26,254 nucleotides of DNA from positions 1 to 26,254 of IMG/VR virus record IMGVR_UViG_3300025769_000712; one strand, given 5' to 3'. The DNA is from a virus. The notes beneath the pieces are model-generated. The model saw only the letters and a program-made list of their open reading frames with translations. It was not told the DNA's origin and did not search any database. This document shows, one piece after another, positions 1-9,012 of this stretch; the first letter of the stretch is position 1, and each line of letters starts with the position of its first letter. A program made the position numbers and the translations under genes.

Positions 1-3000
1 ATCCAGTTGATTATGCAACAAGCGGTTTAAGAGCATTTGCTAAATCACTAAGTAAAGAAAGATTAAGATTGTACACCGAAGGTAGATTAGGTGTAATCAT
101 AGATGGAACTGGACATAAGTATGGTTCTGTAAAAGATAAGAAACAAAAATTAGAAGCTTTAGGTTATGATTGTTTTATGGTTTTTGTCAATACATCTTTA
201 GAGGTTGCTCTAAAAAGAAATGAAGAAAGAGACAGAGTTGTTCCCGAAAAAATTGTTAGAAAGAGTTGGCAAGATGTTCAGAACAATTTAGCATTCTTTC
301 AAGGCTTATTTGGTATGAGTAATTTCTTAGTTGTTGGTAATAACAAATTTCTTAGTGCAAAACAAGCACAAAGTAAATTTAAAATGTTGGTGGACAAAGG
401 TGTAAAGAAATTTTTGAAAATGAAACCCAAAAATAAAATTGCAAAAGCTTGGATGAGAAAAGAAAAGAAATTTCAAAAAGTATTTAAAGATCCTGGCCAA
501 TCTCGTTTCTTTGAAAGTGTAAAAATACCTGTAAAGGTAGGAGATACCATTCTTACAGGAAGATTCAAAAATAAAAAGGTTGTAGTTAAATCTATAGGAA
601 AAGACGAACACGGAATGCCTACAATCAATGGTAAAAAAGTTACAACATTTCGTACTATGAAAAAAGTAAACGAAGCTCCAAGAATACCTCGTAAAAAAGG
701 ACAAAGAAGAAATTCAAAGAAACATTCAGATTTGTATACAGATGAGAATCCAAAAGGAACAATCAAAGGATTAAAGTTTGCTACAGTTGCAGATGCTAAA
801 GCTTCTGTTAGTAAGATAAATGGTAGTGGTAAAAAACACGCACATAAAATACAAGCAGCTGTCGCTATGGAACAGAGAGCTAGAGAGATGGGTAAGACTT
901 CACAAGCTGCTGTCTACAGAGCATACATCAATAAGATGAAAAAGAAAACCAAAAAGAAGAATGAAGAATTTGGAGCACCTGCTGGCACACTACCATCACC
1001 AAGTCGTAAGATGGTAAAGAAGATGAAGAAGATGGGTAATACTTCAGTTCCTTATGGTAGTGGTTATAAAAAAGCAAAAAATATAAAAGAAAGTCTTGAC
1101 TCGTATATGGAAAGTGTTGTATATTCTATTGTTGATAATGGGGATAGTACATCTAATTTGGTCGAAAAAAAAAATAAAAAAGTTATAGGAGTATTCGGTG
1201 GTAGATTCCAACCATTTCATAGTGGACATTTAGCTACTTACAAATGGTTAAGTAAGAGAGTAGATGAGGCTTACATAACTACATCTAATATAAAACAACC
1301 ACCACGACATCCATTGAACTTCAAAGAAAAAGTTCAACATATGGTTAAGATGGGTATTCCTAAAAATAGAATCATAGAAGAAAAATCACCTTATGTAGCA
1401 AACAATCTTTTGAAAAAATTTAATGCTGATGATACAGCAGTAGTTTACGCTTTTGGTGAAAAGGATGCTGGTAGGTTAAAAGCTGGCACAAAAAAGAGTG
1501 GTGGTAAAACTTACTATCAAGACTTTTTGAAAAACAAAAATAATTTAGAAGGATTTGATTTACACGGATATTTTATAACAGCACCAAAATCAGGTAATGT
1601 TAGTGGTACTCAAATGAGACAACTATTAGGAGATCCTAACATAGACGAAAAACAAAGACAAAAGTTGTTTAAAAGTTCATTTGGATACTTTGATAAGGGT
1701 GTCTATAATATGATGACAAAAAGTTTTAAGAAACTATTTGAATCATTAATATTAACAGATGAACTTATAGAAGAGTTTTTATTAGAAAGCAACACAACCT
1801 TAAACGGAAACTTAGATGACGGTCCGTCTACTTTTTACAAAGATTACGCAAATTATAAGAAGGTTTCTACAGAATGGTTAAATTCATTATATGATAAAGC
1901 TGGTTGGAAAGTAATAGATTATGTGTTAGATGATAGAGCAAAAAATGGTATAGAGACAAATTATCATTCAGTACCTCTAACATACTTAGACCACGGACAA
2001 GCCAATGGTTCTACTACAGCTGTTAATAAATATAAAACTTGGATGGAAGAAGTTGTTAGACCATTGGGATGGGAAATAGTTAGTTGGATGGGAAGTTCAG
2101 CTGCTATAGATAATATTATAGGTAGTTTGTTTGCAGCTGGTGCTGATGCTGATTCTTACACAGATGAAGATGGTGATGGGTTATTTGAAAACATAGAAAG
2201 TAAAAGTCAATTAAAACAAAGAACTAAAGAAAAGGAGTTATTGCTTATGGGAGGAGCTTACGGACATTTAAGCCATCCATTCGATGATAAAAATCTTACA
2301 TTTTCAGATTTTAAAACACTAATTATTAATACGCTACAAGGTAACCTTAGTAGTGAAGGAGCAGTTACAGAAAAAACTGATGGACAGAATATAATGATAA
2401 GTTGGAAAAATGGTAAACTTATCGCAGCTCGTAACAAAGGACATATTAAAAACCACGGTGCTGGTGCTTTAGATATTAGTGGTGTAAAGAATATGTTTGC
2501 TGGTAGAGGTGAAATTGAAAAAGCATTTACTTACGCTATGAGAGATTTACAGGTAGCAGTTTCAAAGTTATCGGATGCACAAAAAGATAAAATCTTTGGT
2601 GAGGGTAAGAAGTTTATGTCTTTAGAAGTTATATATCCTAAAACAGCAAATGTAATACCTTATGATAAAGCTCTGTTACAGTTTCACGGAACGATAGAGT
2701 ATGATTCTGATGGTACTCCAATGGGAGAGAATAGAGAAAGTGCTAGAATGTTAGCTGGTATGATAAAACAGATAAATCAAGATATACAAAAGGCTTTTAA
2801 AATTACAAAACCATTTATTGCCAATTTACCAAAGGTAAAAGATTTTAGTAAAAGACAAAGTTACTTTTTAGGTAAATTGAAGAAACTTCAAAACGAATAT
2901 AAATTAAAAGATACAGATACTTTGTCTGATTATCATCAAGCCTATTGGTTAGAGTTTATATTCAATGGTGCTAAACAAACTGATTACAAAAACCCTGATA

Positions 3001-3482
3001 ATAGGATTTTAATGAAGTTAGTTAAAAGATGGGCTTTCTTTGATAAGTCGTATAAGATACCAACAATAAAAAAAGATTTGAAAAGGTATCCTAAATTTTT
3101 AGATTGGGTTTTATCTACAGACAAAAACGACCACTCTAAATTACAAAAGAAACATATTAGAGATTGGGAAGTTCTTTTCTTTGAGTTAGGTGCTGAAGTT
3201 TTAAGTAATATGAAAGATTTTATAGCAGCTAATCCCGATAAAGCTGTACAAAAAATGAAAAATGATTTAACAAAGGTAATATCACAGGTAAAAAATGCCA
3301 AAGATCCATCTAAAATGGAAATGTTAAAAACACAATTAGATAGATTAAAGGCGTTAGGTGGTTTGGATAGAATAATTCCAAGCGAAGGAATTACTTTTGT
3401 ATTTAAAGGAAAAGTATTTAAATACACAGGTGCATTTGCGCCAGTAAATCAAATATTAGGTATGTTAAAATATACGAGGTAG
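1..3482 (+). CDS. Multidomain enzyme, 5'-partial: kinase-like, HxGH nucleotidyltransferase and RNA-ligase-like regions
   Basis: The frame is open from base 3, so the true start lies upstream; the stop is TAG at 3480-3482. Residues are numbered from the codon at 69. (a) Residues 1-110 look like the second half of a P-loop kinase: IIDGTG near 10-15, then VFVNTSLEVALKR and a LID-like R50/R54/R56 cluster; any Walker A would be outside the window. (b) Residues 150-330 are basic, with a short beta-rich stretch and a conserved-looking helical block (KKHAHKIQAAVAMEQRA). (c) From about 370 a cytidylyltransferase/NMNAT-like domain has GVFGGRFQPFHSGH (H384, H387) and SGTQMR at 512-517. (d) From about 740 a covalent nucleotidyltransferase (Rnl2-like ligase) signature is visible: EKTDGQN with K769, AARNKG with R788, FMSLE with E853, and EG at 1106-1107 followed by FKGKVFKYTG. 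The family fit comes from motifs. The substrate is unknown; nucleic-acid repair or end modification is inference. Confidence 0.8.
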   Translation, partial: PVDYATSGLRAFAKSLSKERLRLYTEGRLGVIIDGTGHKYGSVKDKKQKLEALGYDCFMVFVNTSLEVALKRNEERDRVVPEKIVRKSWQDVQNNLAFFQGLFGMSNFLVVGNNKFLSAKQAQSKFKMLVDKGVKKFLKMKPKNKIAKAWMRKEKKFQKVFKDPGQSRFFESVKIPVKVGDTILTGRFKNKKVVVKSIGKDEHGMPTINGKKVTTFRTMKKVNEAPRIPRKKGQRRNSKKHSDLYTDENPKGTIKGLKFATVADAKASVSKINGSGKKHAHKIQAAVAMEQRAREMGKTSQAAVYRAYINKMKKKTKKKNEEFGAPAGTLPSPSRKMVKKMKKMGNTSVPYGSGYKKAKNIKESLDSYMESVVYSIVDNGDSTSNLVEKKNKKVIGVFGGRFQPFHSGHLATYKWLSKRVDEAYITTSNIKQPPRHPLNFKEKVQHMVKMGIPKNRIIEEKSPYVANNLLKKFNADDTAVVYAFGEKDAGRLKAGTKKSGGKTYYQDFLKNKNNLEGFDLHGYFITAPKSGNVSGTQMRQLLGDPNIDEKQRQKLFKSSFGYFDKGVYNMMTKSFKKLFESLILTDELIEEFLLESNTTLNGNLDDGPSTFYKDYANYKKVSTEWLNSLYDKAGWKVIDYVLDDRAKNGIETNYHSVPLTYLDHGQANGSTTAVNKYKTWMEEVVRPLGWEIVSWMGSSAAIDNIIGSLFAAGADADSYTDEDGDGLFENIESKSQLKQRTKEKELLLMGGAYGHLSHPFDDKNLTFSDFKTLIINTLQGNLSSEGAVTEKTDGQNIMISWKNGKLIAARNKGHIKNHGAGALDISGVKNMFAGRGEIEKAFTYAMRDLQVAVSKLSDAQKDKIFGEGKKFMSLEVIYPKTANVIPYDKALLQFHGTIEYDSDGTPMGENRESARMLAGMIKQINQDIQKAFKITKPFIANLPKVKDFSKRQSYFLGKLKKLQNEYKLKDTDTLSDYHQAYWLEFIFNGAKQTDYKNPDNRILMKLVKRWAFFDKSYKIPTIKKDLKRYPKFLDWVLSTDKNDHSKLQKKHIRDWEVLFFELGAEVLSNMKDFIAANPDKAVQKMKNDLTKVISQVKNAKDPSKMEMLKTQLDRLKALGGLDRIIPSEGITFVFKGKVFKYTGAFAPVNQILGMLKYTR

Positions 3483-3485
3483 CTT

Positions 3486-4016
3486 ATGGCATATAGTAAA
3501 GAAACAGAAAGACAAAACAAAGTATTAGGCGATTTATTATCTGGTAGAACACCCGAAAAGAGAGTGATGGTTGGTTACGAAGGTAAAAAAGAAAAGGGTG
3601 GTGATAAAGTTAGTAGACTATCAGAAATAATGGCTGATGCCAGAATGCCGATGTTCTGTCCTAATTGTGATAAGATTATGAAGAAAAAATTAGACGACAA
3701 AATGTGGATGATGTTTAACCATTGTTTTGATTGTCAAATAGAGATTGAAAACAAAAAAAGAATTGATGGTACTTATGACGAGTGGGCTAAGGAAAAAATT
3801 AGACAAAACAAAATTTCTTTTATAAAAGACAACTTACAGAAATTAGAAGAGTGGAAAAATCAAAAAGCTCCTGAATGGCACAACAATGTTGGTGTAAATT
3901 ATCCTGAGTTAGAAAAAGAAAAATGGAATGTCGATTTAGAAAAGATAACAAAAGAAGCCGATGAGGCTATAGAAAAGTTTACAGAAGAACTAGAAAAGCT
4001 GGAGAACGAAAAATGA
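3486..4016 (+). CDS. Zinc-ribbon protein of unknown function
   Basis: A 176-residue protein beginning three bases after the preceding stop, with GAGG about seven bases before the ATG. Its centre carries a four-cysteine zinc-ribbon pattern, CPNC (C58, C61) and CFDC (C80, C83), with H79 adjacent. The remainder is highly charged and rich in Lys and Glu, and the last 70 residues look helical and probably coiled coil. I do not recognise a named family. Zn ribbons of this kind may bind nucleic acid or simply stabilise a small fold, and nothing here separates the two. Its place just ahead of the terminase gene suggests late expression with the packaging genes. The stop overlaps the next start (ATGA). 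Confidence 0.8.
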   Translation: MAYSKETERQNKVLGDLLSGRTPEKRVMVGYEGKKEKGGDKVSRLSEIMADARMPMFCPNCDKIMKKKLDDKMWMMFNHCFDCQIEIENKKRIDGTYDEWAKEKIRQNKISFIKDNLQKLEEWKNQKAPEWHNNVGVNYPELEKEKWNVDLEKITKEADEAIEKFTEELEKLENEK

Positions 4017-4324
4017 AAATTTGGAAAATAATACTTGGATTTTTAGGTTTGGTTGGTGGGTTATTTGCAGCTGGAGCAGCTAAGAATAAAGAAGTCAAAA
4101 AACTAAAAGAAGTTATTAAAGAAAACAAAAGACAAGAAAAGCAAGTAGAAGAAACAATTAAAAAATTAGAAAGTGGTAAAAAGGCTTCTAAAAAAGAAAT
4201 AGGTAATCTAAAAAGAAAACTCACTATATCCAAAAAGAAAACTCAAAAGATGCAAGAAGTATATGATAATGATGAAGTAGAATCAGCAGAAGACTTTTTA
4301 AGAAAGTTTGCAAAAAGTAAATGA
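4013..4324 (+). CDS. Small membrane-anchored coiled-coil protein
   Basis: A 103-residue protein whose ATG overlaps the upstream stop by four bases, with GGAGAA seven to ten bases before it. Residues 4-23 form a single hydrophobic segment (IILGFLGLVGGLFAAGAA) that would be a membrane anchor or uncleaved signal. The rest is an almost continuous Lys/Glu-rich helix, very likely coiled coil, ending in a small acidic patch. One N-terminal membrane segment plus a long charged helix is the shape of an inner-membrane spanin, and the next gene encodes another small protein with an N-terminal secretion-type signal. A lysis role is therefore possible but rests on shape alone. It could equally be an unknown membrane-associated late protein. 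Confidence 0.75.
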   Translation: MKIWKIILGFLGLVGGLFAAGAAKNKEVKKLKEVIKENKRQEKQVEETIKKLESGKKASKKEIGNLKRKLTISKKKTQKMQEVYDNDEVESAEDFLRKFAKSK

Positions 4325-4332
4325 GGCTCAGT

Positions 4333-4704
4333 ATGAAGATATTAAAATATTTTTTAGTAATCTTTTTTGCTATGTCTATGGTTAGAAGTCAAGATACTTT
4401 TACCAAAGAAGAAGCATTAGAGATGATAAAACAAAGAGATGCACAGTGGGAAGATAAGATTGCTAAAGCTAATACATTGATAGAATTTCAAAAGATTACT
4501 ATTGCTAAATCTGATTCAGTTATTATTAAATTAGAAGAACAGGCAAAATTAGATACATTAGTAATGTTGGCACAGAAAAAACAAATTGATTTATTGAAAT
4601 CACGTGACGAAGCTAATGAAAAGATGATTGATTTAGTTGAAAAGAAATGGTACGAAAATCAATACCTTTGGTTAGGTATAGGATTTATTTTAGGAAAGAT
4701 ATAA
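4333..4704 (+). CDS. Small secreted or membrane coiled-coil protein
   Basis: I take the start at ATG 4333 because GAGG at 4323-4326 lies six bases upstream. An in-frame ATG at 4321 overlaps the preceding stop but has no SD, and would add MRLS. The 123-residue product begins with a signal-peptide-like stretch (MKILKYFLVIFFAMSMVRSQ), continues as a charged helix, and ends with a short hydrophobic tail, YLWLGIGFILGKI. No lipobox cysteine is visible, so it is not an obvious lipoprotein o-spanin. Its stop overlaps the terminase start (TAATG), implying translational coupling. The function is unknown; a role with the preceding membrane protein in lysis is a weak inference. Confidence 0.75.
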   Translation: MKILKYFLVIFFAMSMVRSQDTFTKEEALEMIKQRDAQWEDKIAKANTLIEFQKITIAKSDSVIIKLEEQAKLDTLVMLAQKKQIDLLKSRDEANEKMIDLVEKKWYENQYLWLGIGFILGKI

Positions 4705-6281
4705 TGAAACCAGGTGTTCTAAAAGAGGTAATCAAAAAAGAGTATCAAAAGTGTGCTCAAGATCCTGTATACTTTCTAAAGAAGTATTGTGTTGTTCAGC
4801 ACCCAATGAAAGGTAAAGTTCCTTTTCATTTGTATGAATACCAAGAAAAATCTTTAGCTACTTTTGAAGAACACAGATTCAATGTTATTTTGAAAGCACG
4901 ACAATTAGGTTTATCAACATTAACTGCAGGATACTCACTTTGGATGATGACTTTTGGGCAAGATAAAAACATATTAGTTATTGCTACTAAACAAGATACT
5001 GCTAAAAACTTAGTAACTAAGGTAAGAGTAATGCACGCCAACTTACCCTCTTGGTTAAAACAAAAATGTACGGAAGATAACAAACTATCTTTACGATATA
5101 ATAATGGTTCACAGATAAAAGCTGTATCAAGCGGTGAAGATAGCGGTCGTTCAGAAGCTCTATCACTTCTAATACTTGATGAGGCTGCTTTCATTGATAA
5201 AATTGAACCGATATGGGCTGCTGCTTCACAGACACTATCTACTGGTGGACAATGTATCGCACTTTCTACACCTAATGGTGTTGGTAATTGGTTTCATAAG
5301 ACTTGGGTTGGTGCAGAAGATGGAACAAATGATTGGAATTGGATTAAGTTACATTGGAATTTACATCCTGAAAGAGATGAAGAGTGGAGAGCAGAGCAAG
5401 ACAAACTATTAGGCCCATCATTAGCGGCTCAAGAATGTGATTGTGACTTTATCACTTCAGGTCAGACTGTTATTGATGGTGTTATATTAGAAGAGTATAG
5501 AGAAAGACACGTACAAGACCCATTAGAAAAAAGAGGTGTTGATAGTAATCTTTGGATATGGCAACCACCAAACTATACAAAGGACTATGTACTAAGTGCT
5601 GATGTCAGCAGAGGAGATGGTACAGATTTTTCGGCATTTCACGTTATGAATATAGAAACTATGGAACAGGTAGCTGAATACAAAGGTAAAATGTCTACAA
5701 AAGATTTTGGAAACCTTTGTGTAAATACAGCGACAGAATACAACAACGCTTTATTAGTTGTTGAGAATAACAATATAGGTTGGGCTGCTCTACAACAATG
5801 TATTGACAGAGGGTATGAAAACTTATTTTACACGAGTAAAGATTTAAAGTATGTAGATACAGAACATCAGATAAATAATAGATATAGAAGTCAAGACAGA
5901 AATATGGTAGCTGGTTTTTCTATGACAATGAAGACAAGACCTTTAGTAATCGCTAAATTAGAAGAATATTTTAGAGAAAAGTCAGTAATTGTTCGTTCAA
6001 ATAGATTAATTGATGAACTTTTTGTATTTATATATAACAACAATAAAGCTGAAGCTATGCAGGGGTATAACGATGATTTAGTTATGAGTTTTGCTTTGAC
6101 TCTTTGGGTAAGAGATACTGCATTAAGATTAAGAAATGAAGGCATTGAATTAACTAAAAAAACTTTGAGTGGTGTAGCATCACAGATGATACCACAAAAA
6201 CCAACCAATAAAACGAACTCTTGGGAAATGGATATAGGACCCAACGGAGAAAAAGAATCGTTAGATTGGTTACTTAACTAA
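4704..6281 (+). CDS. Terminase large subunit, T4 gp17-like
   Basis: This is the DNA-packaging motor: an N-terminal ATPase that translocates DNA through the portal and a C-terminal RNase H-like nuclease that cuts the concatemer. The start is ATG 4704, with AGGAAAG upstream and overlapping the previous stop; the longer frame from 4647 lies inside the preceding gene and is rejected. In the 525-residue product the adenine-binding and Walker A-like region is KARQLGLST (64-72), Walker B is LLILDEA (D159, E160), and the coupling motif is ALSTPNG. The nuclease acidic residues are D300 (SADVSRGDGTDFS), E354 (VENNNIGW) and D457/D458 (GYNDDLVMS). T4 gp17 is 610 residues, so this is somewhat shorter. The portal gene follows directly. 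A small terminase subunit is not recognised in the window. Confidence 0.95.
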   Translation: MKPGVLKEVIKKEYQKCAQDPVYFLKKYCVVQHPMKGKVPFHLYEYQEKSLATFEEHRFNVILKARQLGLSTLTAGYSLWMMTFGQDKNILVIATKQDTAKNLVTKVRVMHANLPSWLKQKCTEDNKLSLRYNNGSQIKAVSSGEDSGRSEALSLLILDEAAFIDKIEPIWAAASQTLSTGGQCIALSTPNGVGNWFHKTWVGAEDGTNDWNWIKLHWNLHPERDEEWRAEQDKLLGPSLAAQECDCDFITSGQTVIDGVILEEYRERHVQDPLEKRGVDSNLWIWQPPNYTKDYVLSADVSRGDGTDFSAFHVMNIETMEQVAEYKGKMSTKDFGNLCVNTATEYNNALLVVENNNIGWAALQQCIDRGYENLFYTSKDLKYVDTEHQINNRYRSQDRNMVAGFSMTMKTRPLVIAKLEEYFREKSVIVRSNRLIDELFVFIYNNNKAEAMQGYNDDLVMSFALTLWVRDTALRLRNEGIELTKKTLSGVASQMIPQKPTNKTNSWEMDIGPNGEKESLDWLLN

Positions 6282-6292
6282 GAGGTAAAACT

Positions 6293-8098
6293 ATGGCAGA
6301 AAAAGATTTATTTTCAAGACTAAAACGACTTTTTTCTACAAACACAATTGTTCGTAATATCGGTGGAAGGAAGTTAAAGATTGTAGATACAGGACAGTTA
6401 CAATCAAACGTACAAACAAACTTAGTTGATAGGTATAGTAAGTTGTATTCTAATATGCAACAATATGGATATAACGACCAACTATACGCACAACAAATGA
6501 GATTGGGTTTATTTAGAGATTATGAATCTATGGATAGTGATTCTATTATAGCTTCTGCTTTAGATATTTATTCTGATGAGTCTACTATGAAAAATGAGTA
6601 TGGTAAAGTACTAAACATTACTACAGACAATAATCAAATACACGATATTCTTCACAACCTATTCTACGATATACTAAATATAGAGTTTAATCTATGGCCT
6701 TGGGTTCGTAATATGAACAAATATGGTGACTTCTTTTTACAATTAGAAGTTACTGAAAAGTATGGTATTACAAATGTTACACCAATGTCTGCTTACGATG
6801 TTGCTAGAATGGAAGGACACGAACCTGATAATCCACAATTGGTTCAGTTTATGTTAACGCCACAAGGTGATGCTAGTAGACATAGTTCAAAGAAACAAGA
6901 TTCAAAAATATTTGAGAACTATGAGGTAGCTCACTTCAGATTACTTTCAGATTCTAACTATGTACCTTATGGTCGTTCTATGTTAGAGGCTGGTAGAAAA
7001 GTTTGGAAACAATTGACTCTTATGGAAGACGCTATGTTGATACATCGTATTATGAGAGCGCCAGAAAAGAGAATATTTAAGTTGGATATTGGTAACATAC
7101 CACCAGCTGAAGTTGATAACTTTATGCAACAAACAATCAATAAGATGAAGAAGGCTCCTGTAATCGATGAGAAAACAGGTGACTACAATCTACGTTACAA
7201 TATCCAAAACCTTACAGAAGATTTCTTTTTACCTGTAAGAGGTGGGGATAGTGGAACTAATATTGAAAGTTTAGCTGGGTTAAGTTACGATGCTGTAGAA
7301 GACATAGAATATTTAAGAAACAAAATGATGGCTTCGTTGAGAGTTCCAAAGGCTTTCTTAGGATACGAAGAGGGTTTGGGTTCTAAGGCTACATTAGCAG
7401 CTGAGGATGTTCGTTTCGCTAGAACGATAGAAAGAATACAAAGAATTATAGTTAGTGAGTTGACTAAGATTGCTGTAGTTCATTTGTATGCTCAAGGATA
7501 TCGTGACCAAGACTTAGTAAATTTTGATTTGAATCTTACCAATCCATCTACAATATATGAACAAGAAAAGATTGAGTTATGGAATCAAAAAACATCTTTA
7601 GCTGATTCGATGATTAGAGATGGATTGATGTCAACGGAATGGATTTACAAAAATGTATTTGGTTTTACAGACGAAGAAATGAAAGAAAACGATGAACAAA
7701 TAATTTTTGATTACAAAAACAAATTTAGAAGACAACAGATTGAAGCCGAAGGTAACGATCCAGCTAAGAGTGGACAATCACAAGGTACACCATCTGATTT
7801 AGCTATGGGTAGAACTGGTCACGAATTAGATGACGAAGGTGGTTCAGAAGAAGGTGGACAGCCAGGTGCTGGAAGACCAAAAGAAGCTAATAAATATGGT
7901 AAGGATAGTGGAGCTAGGGGTAGAGACCCATTAGGTGCACACGATAAAAAGACAGCGCATGGTGCTGTAGCTACTCATCATTATGAAAATTTATTCAAAC
8001 ATCTAAGTAATAATGAGAAAAAGCTTATTTTTGAAGCGAGTGAGTTGGAAGATGAATATAAATCCGAAGTATCTTCGCTTAATACTAACAAAAATTAA
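6293..8098 (+). CDS. Portal vertex protein, T4 gp20-like
   Basis: This is the dodecameric portal at the unique head vertex, which initiates prohead assembly, conducts DNA and docks terminase. The 601-residue protein (T4 gp20 is 524) starts at an ATG with AGAGG seven bases upstream, 11 bases after the terminase stop. Typical gp20-like stretches include SMDSDSIIASALDIYSDEST near residue 80, the WPWVRNMNKYGDFF block, and a central MMASLRVPKAFLGYEEGLG followed by KATLAAEDVRFARTIERIQ. The C-terminal 110 residues are Gly/Asp/Glu-rich and low complexity (GGSEEGGQPGAGRPKEANK), which accounts for the extra length. Terminase adjacent to portal supports both calls. In T4, genes 18 and 19 lie between them; here they do not. 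Confidence 0.95.
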   Translation: MAEKDLFSRLKRLFSTNTIVRNIGGRKLKIVDTGQLQSNVQTNLVDRYSKLYSNMQQYGYNDQLYAQQMRLGLFRDYESMDSDSIIASALDIYSDESTMKNEYGKVLNITTDNNQIHDILHNLFYDILNIEFNLWPWVRNMNKYGDFFLQLEVTEKYGITNVTPMSAYDVARMEGHEPDNPQLVQFMLTPQGDASRHSSKKQDSKIFENYEVAHFRLLSDSNYVPYGRSMLEAGRKVWKQLTLMEDAMLIHRIMRAPEKRIFKLDIGNIPPAEVDNFMQQTINKMKKAPVIDEKTGDYNLRYNIQNLTEDFFLPVRGGDSGTNIESLAGLSYDAVEDIEYLRNKMMASLRVPKAFLGYEEGLGSKATLAAEDVRFARTIERIQRIIVSELTKIAVVHLYAQGYRDQDLVNFDLNLTNPSTIYEQEKIELWNQKTSLADSMIRDGLMSTEWIYKNVFGFTDEEMKENDEQIIFDYKNKFRRQQIEAEGNDPAKSGQSQGTPSDLAMGRTGHELDDEGGSEEGGQPGAGRPKEANKYGKDSGARGRDPLGAHDKKTAHGAVATHHYENLFKHLSNNEKKLIFEASELEDEYKSEVSSLNTNKN

Positions 8099-8105
8099 GT
8101 AATCA

Positions 8106-8115
8106 TATATTTATA
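8106..8115 (+). promoter_or_regulatory. Candidate late promoter, copy 1 (TATATTTATA)
   Basis: TATATTTATA lies in the 50-base gap between the portal gene and the next gene. It is the centre of a perfect inverted repeat with eight-base arms (8103-8110 and 8113-8120), so strand cannot be told from this copy alone. The reverse strand contains the T4 late-promoter word TATAAATA. The same core recurs in four other gaps of this window, always before + strand genes. The promoter role is inferred. Confidence 0.5.
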
Positions 8116-8148
8116 TATGAAGAATTACATAAATGATTGGAGTTAAAT

Positions 8149-9012
8149 ATGAGTTCAAAAAATAAACACTCAAAGATACGAAACACTGGTATACTATTTG
8201 AGTTATTAACAAGACAGATTACAGTTGATGTCCTAAATAATCAAAAAAGTGGAGCAGCTGCTAAAATATTAAAAGAATTTTTCAATAAAAAAACACAATT
8301 AGGAAAAGAGTACGAATTATACAGAGTATTAACTGTAGAAAATTACACATCTGAAATCAAAGCCAATCATTTAGTAGATGCTGTGATAAAAGCTAGACAG
8401 AAGTTAAACAATTCTCAATTAAAAAGGGAAAAGTATAATGTAATTAAAGAAATTAAGAGAAATTATGATATAAATGATTTCTTTATGGCTAGAATTCCAA
8501 ATTATAAAGTAAATGCTTCAATATATAAAATATTTGACTCCAATGTTGATGGTAATCCAGCTTCTGAGACAGATAGCCGATTCACAATCGTAGAACACGT
8601 CACAAGAAAACAAATTTCTAATAAAAAGAAAGATAAAAAGCTTGTTGAGGGTTACAAAAAGCAAGAAAAAGATTTAAGACTACTGGCATATACCATATTA
8701 GTAGAAAAGTTCAATAAAAAGTACAGTTCTTTAAGTCAGTCACAAAAGAAACTACTTAAAGAGTACATAAATAACATTTCTAACACTAATTCTTTAAAAG
8801 AGTTTATAGAATCAGAAACTATTAAGGTGAAAACTAAACTCCAATCATTTTTACCTAAAGTTAATGATAAGGTTACAAAAATAAAACTTAAAGAAGCGAT
8901 TAACCAAGCTGATACCTTAGTAAAAGGTAGAATAGTTGAAGATAAGCAAGTGGTTACACTAATGAGGTATTACCAATTAGTTAAGGAGCTTGAAAATGTC
9001 AAAAGCGGATAA
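8149..9012 (+). CDS. Prohead-block protein of unknown function
   Basis: A 287-residue, strongly basic and mostly helical protein. The ATG at 8149 is chosen because GGAG at 8139-8142 sits six bases upstream; a TTG at 8137 would read through the SD. The N-terminus, KHSKIRNTGILFELLTRQIT, looks like a conserved phage motif, but I cannot name a family. The middle (ARIPNYKVNASIYKIFD) and the C-terminal helices are rich in Lys, Asn and Leu. There is no signal peptide or membrane segment. Its position between portal and prohead protease matches where T4 keeps the core genes 67 and 68, so a prohead-core role is plausible, although it is much longer than those T4 proteins and not obviously homologous. 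Confidence 0.8.
   Translation: MSSKNKHSKIRNTGILFELLTRQITVDVLNNQKSGAAAKILKEFFNKKTQLGKEYELYRVLTVENYTSEIKANHLVDAVIKARQKLNNSQLKREKYNVIKEIKRNYDINDFFMARIPNYKVNASIYKIFDSNVDGNPASETDSRFTIVEHVTRKQISNKKKDKKLVEGYKKQEKDLRLLAYTILVEKFNKKYSSLSQSQKKLLKEYINNISNTNSLKEFIESETIKVKTKLQSFLPKVNDKVTKIKLKEAINQADTLVKGRIVEDKQVVTLMRYYQLVKELENVKSG

Noticed and set aside
327-1229. Antisense frames opposite the large left-end gene
   Set aside because: Phe/Lys/Tyr-rich products expected from the reverse of AT-rich coding sequence; no SD or family pattern.
4647-4703. Upstream ATG extension of the terminase gene
   Set aside because: It lies inside the preceding gene, lacks an SD, and ATG 4704 has AGGAAAG upstream and overlaps the previous stop in the usual TAATG way.
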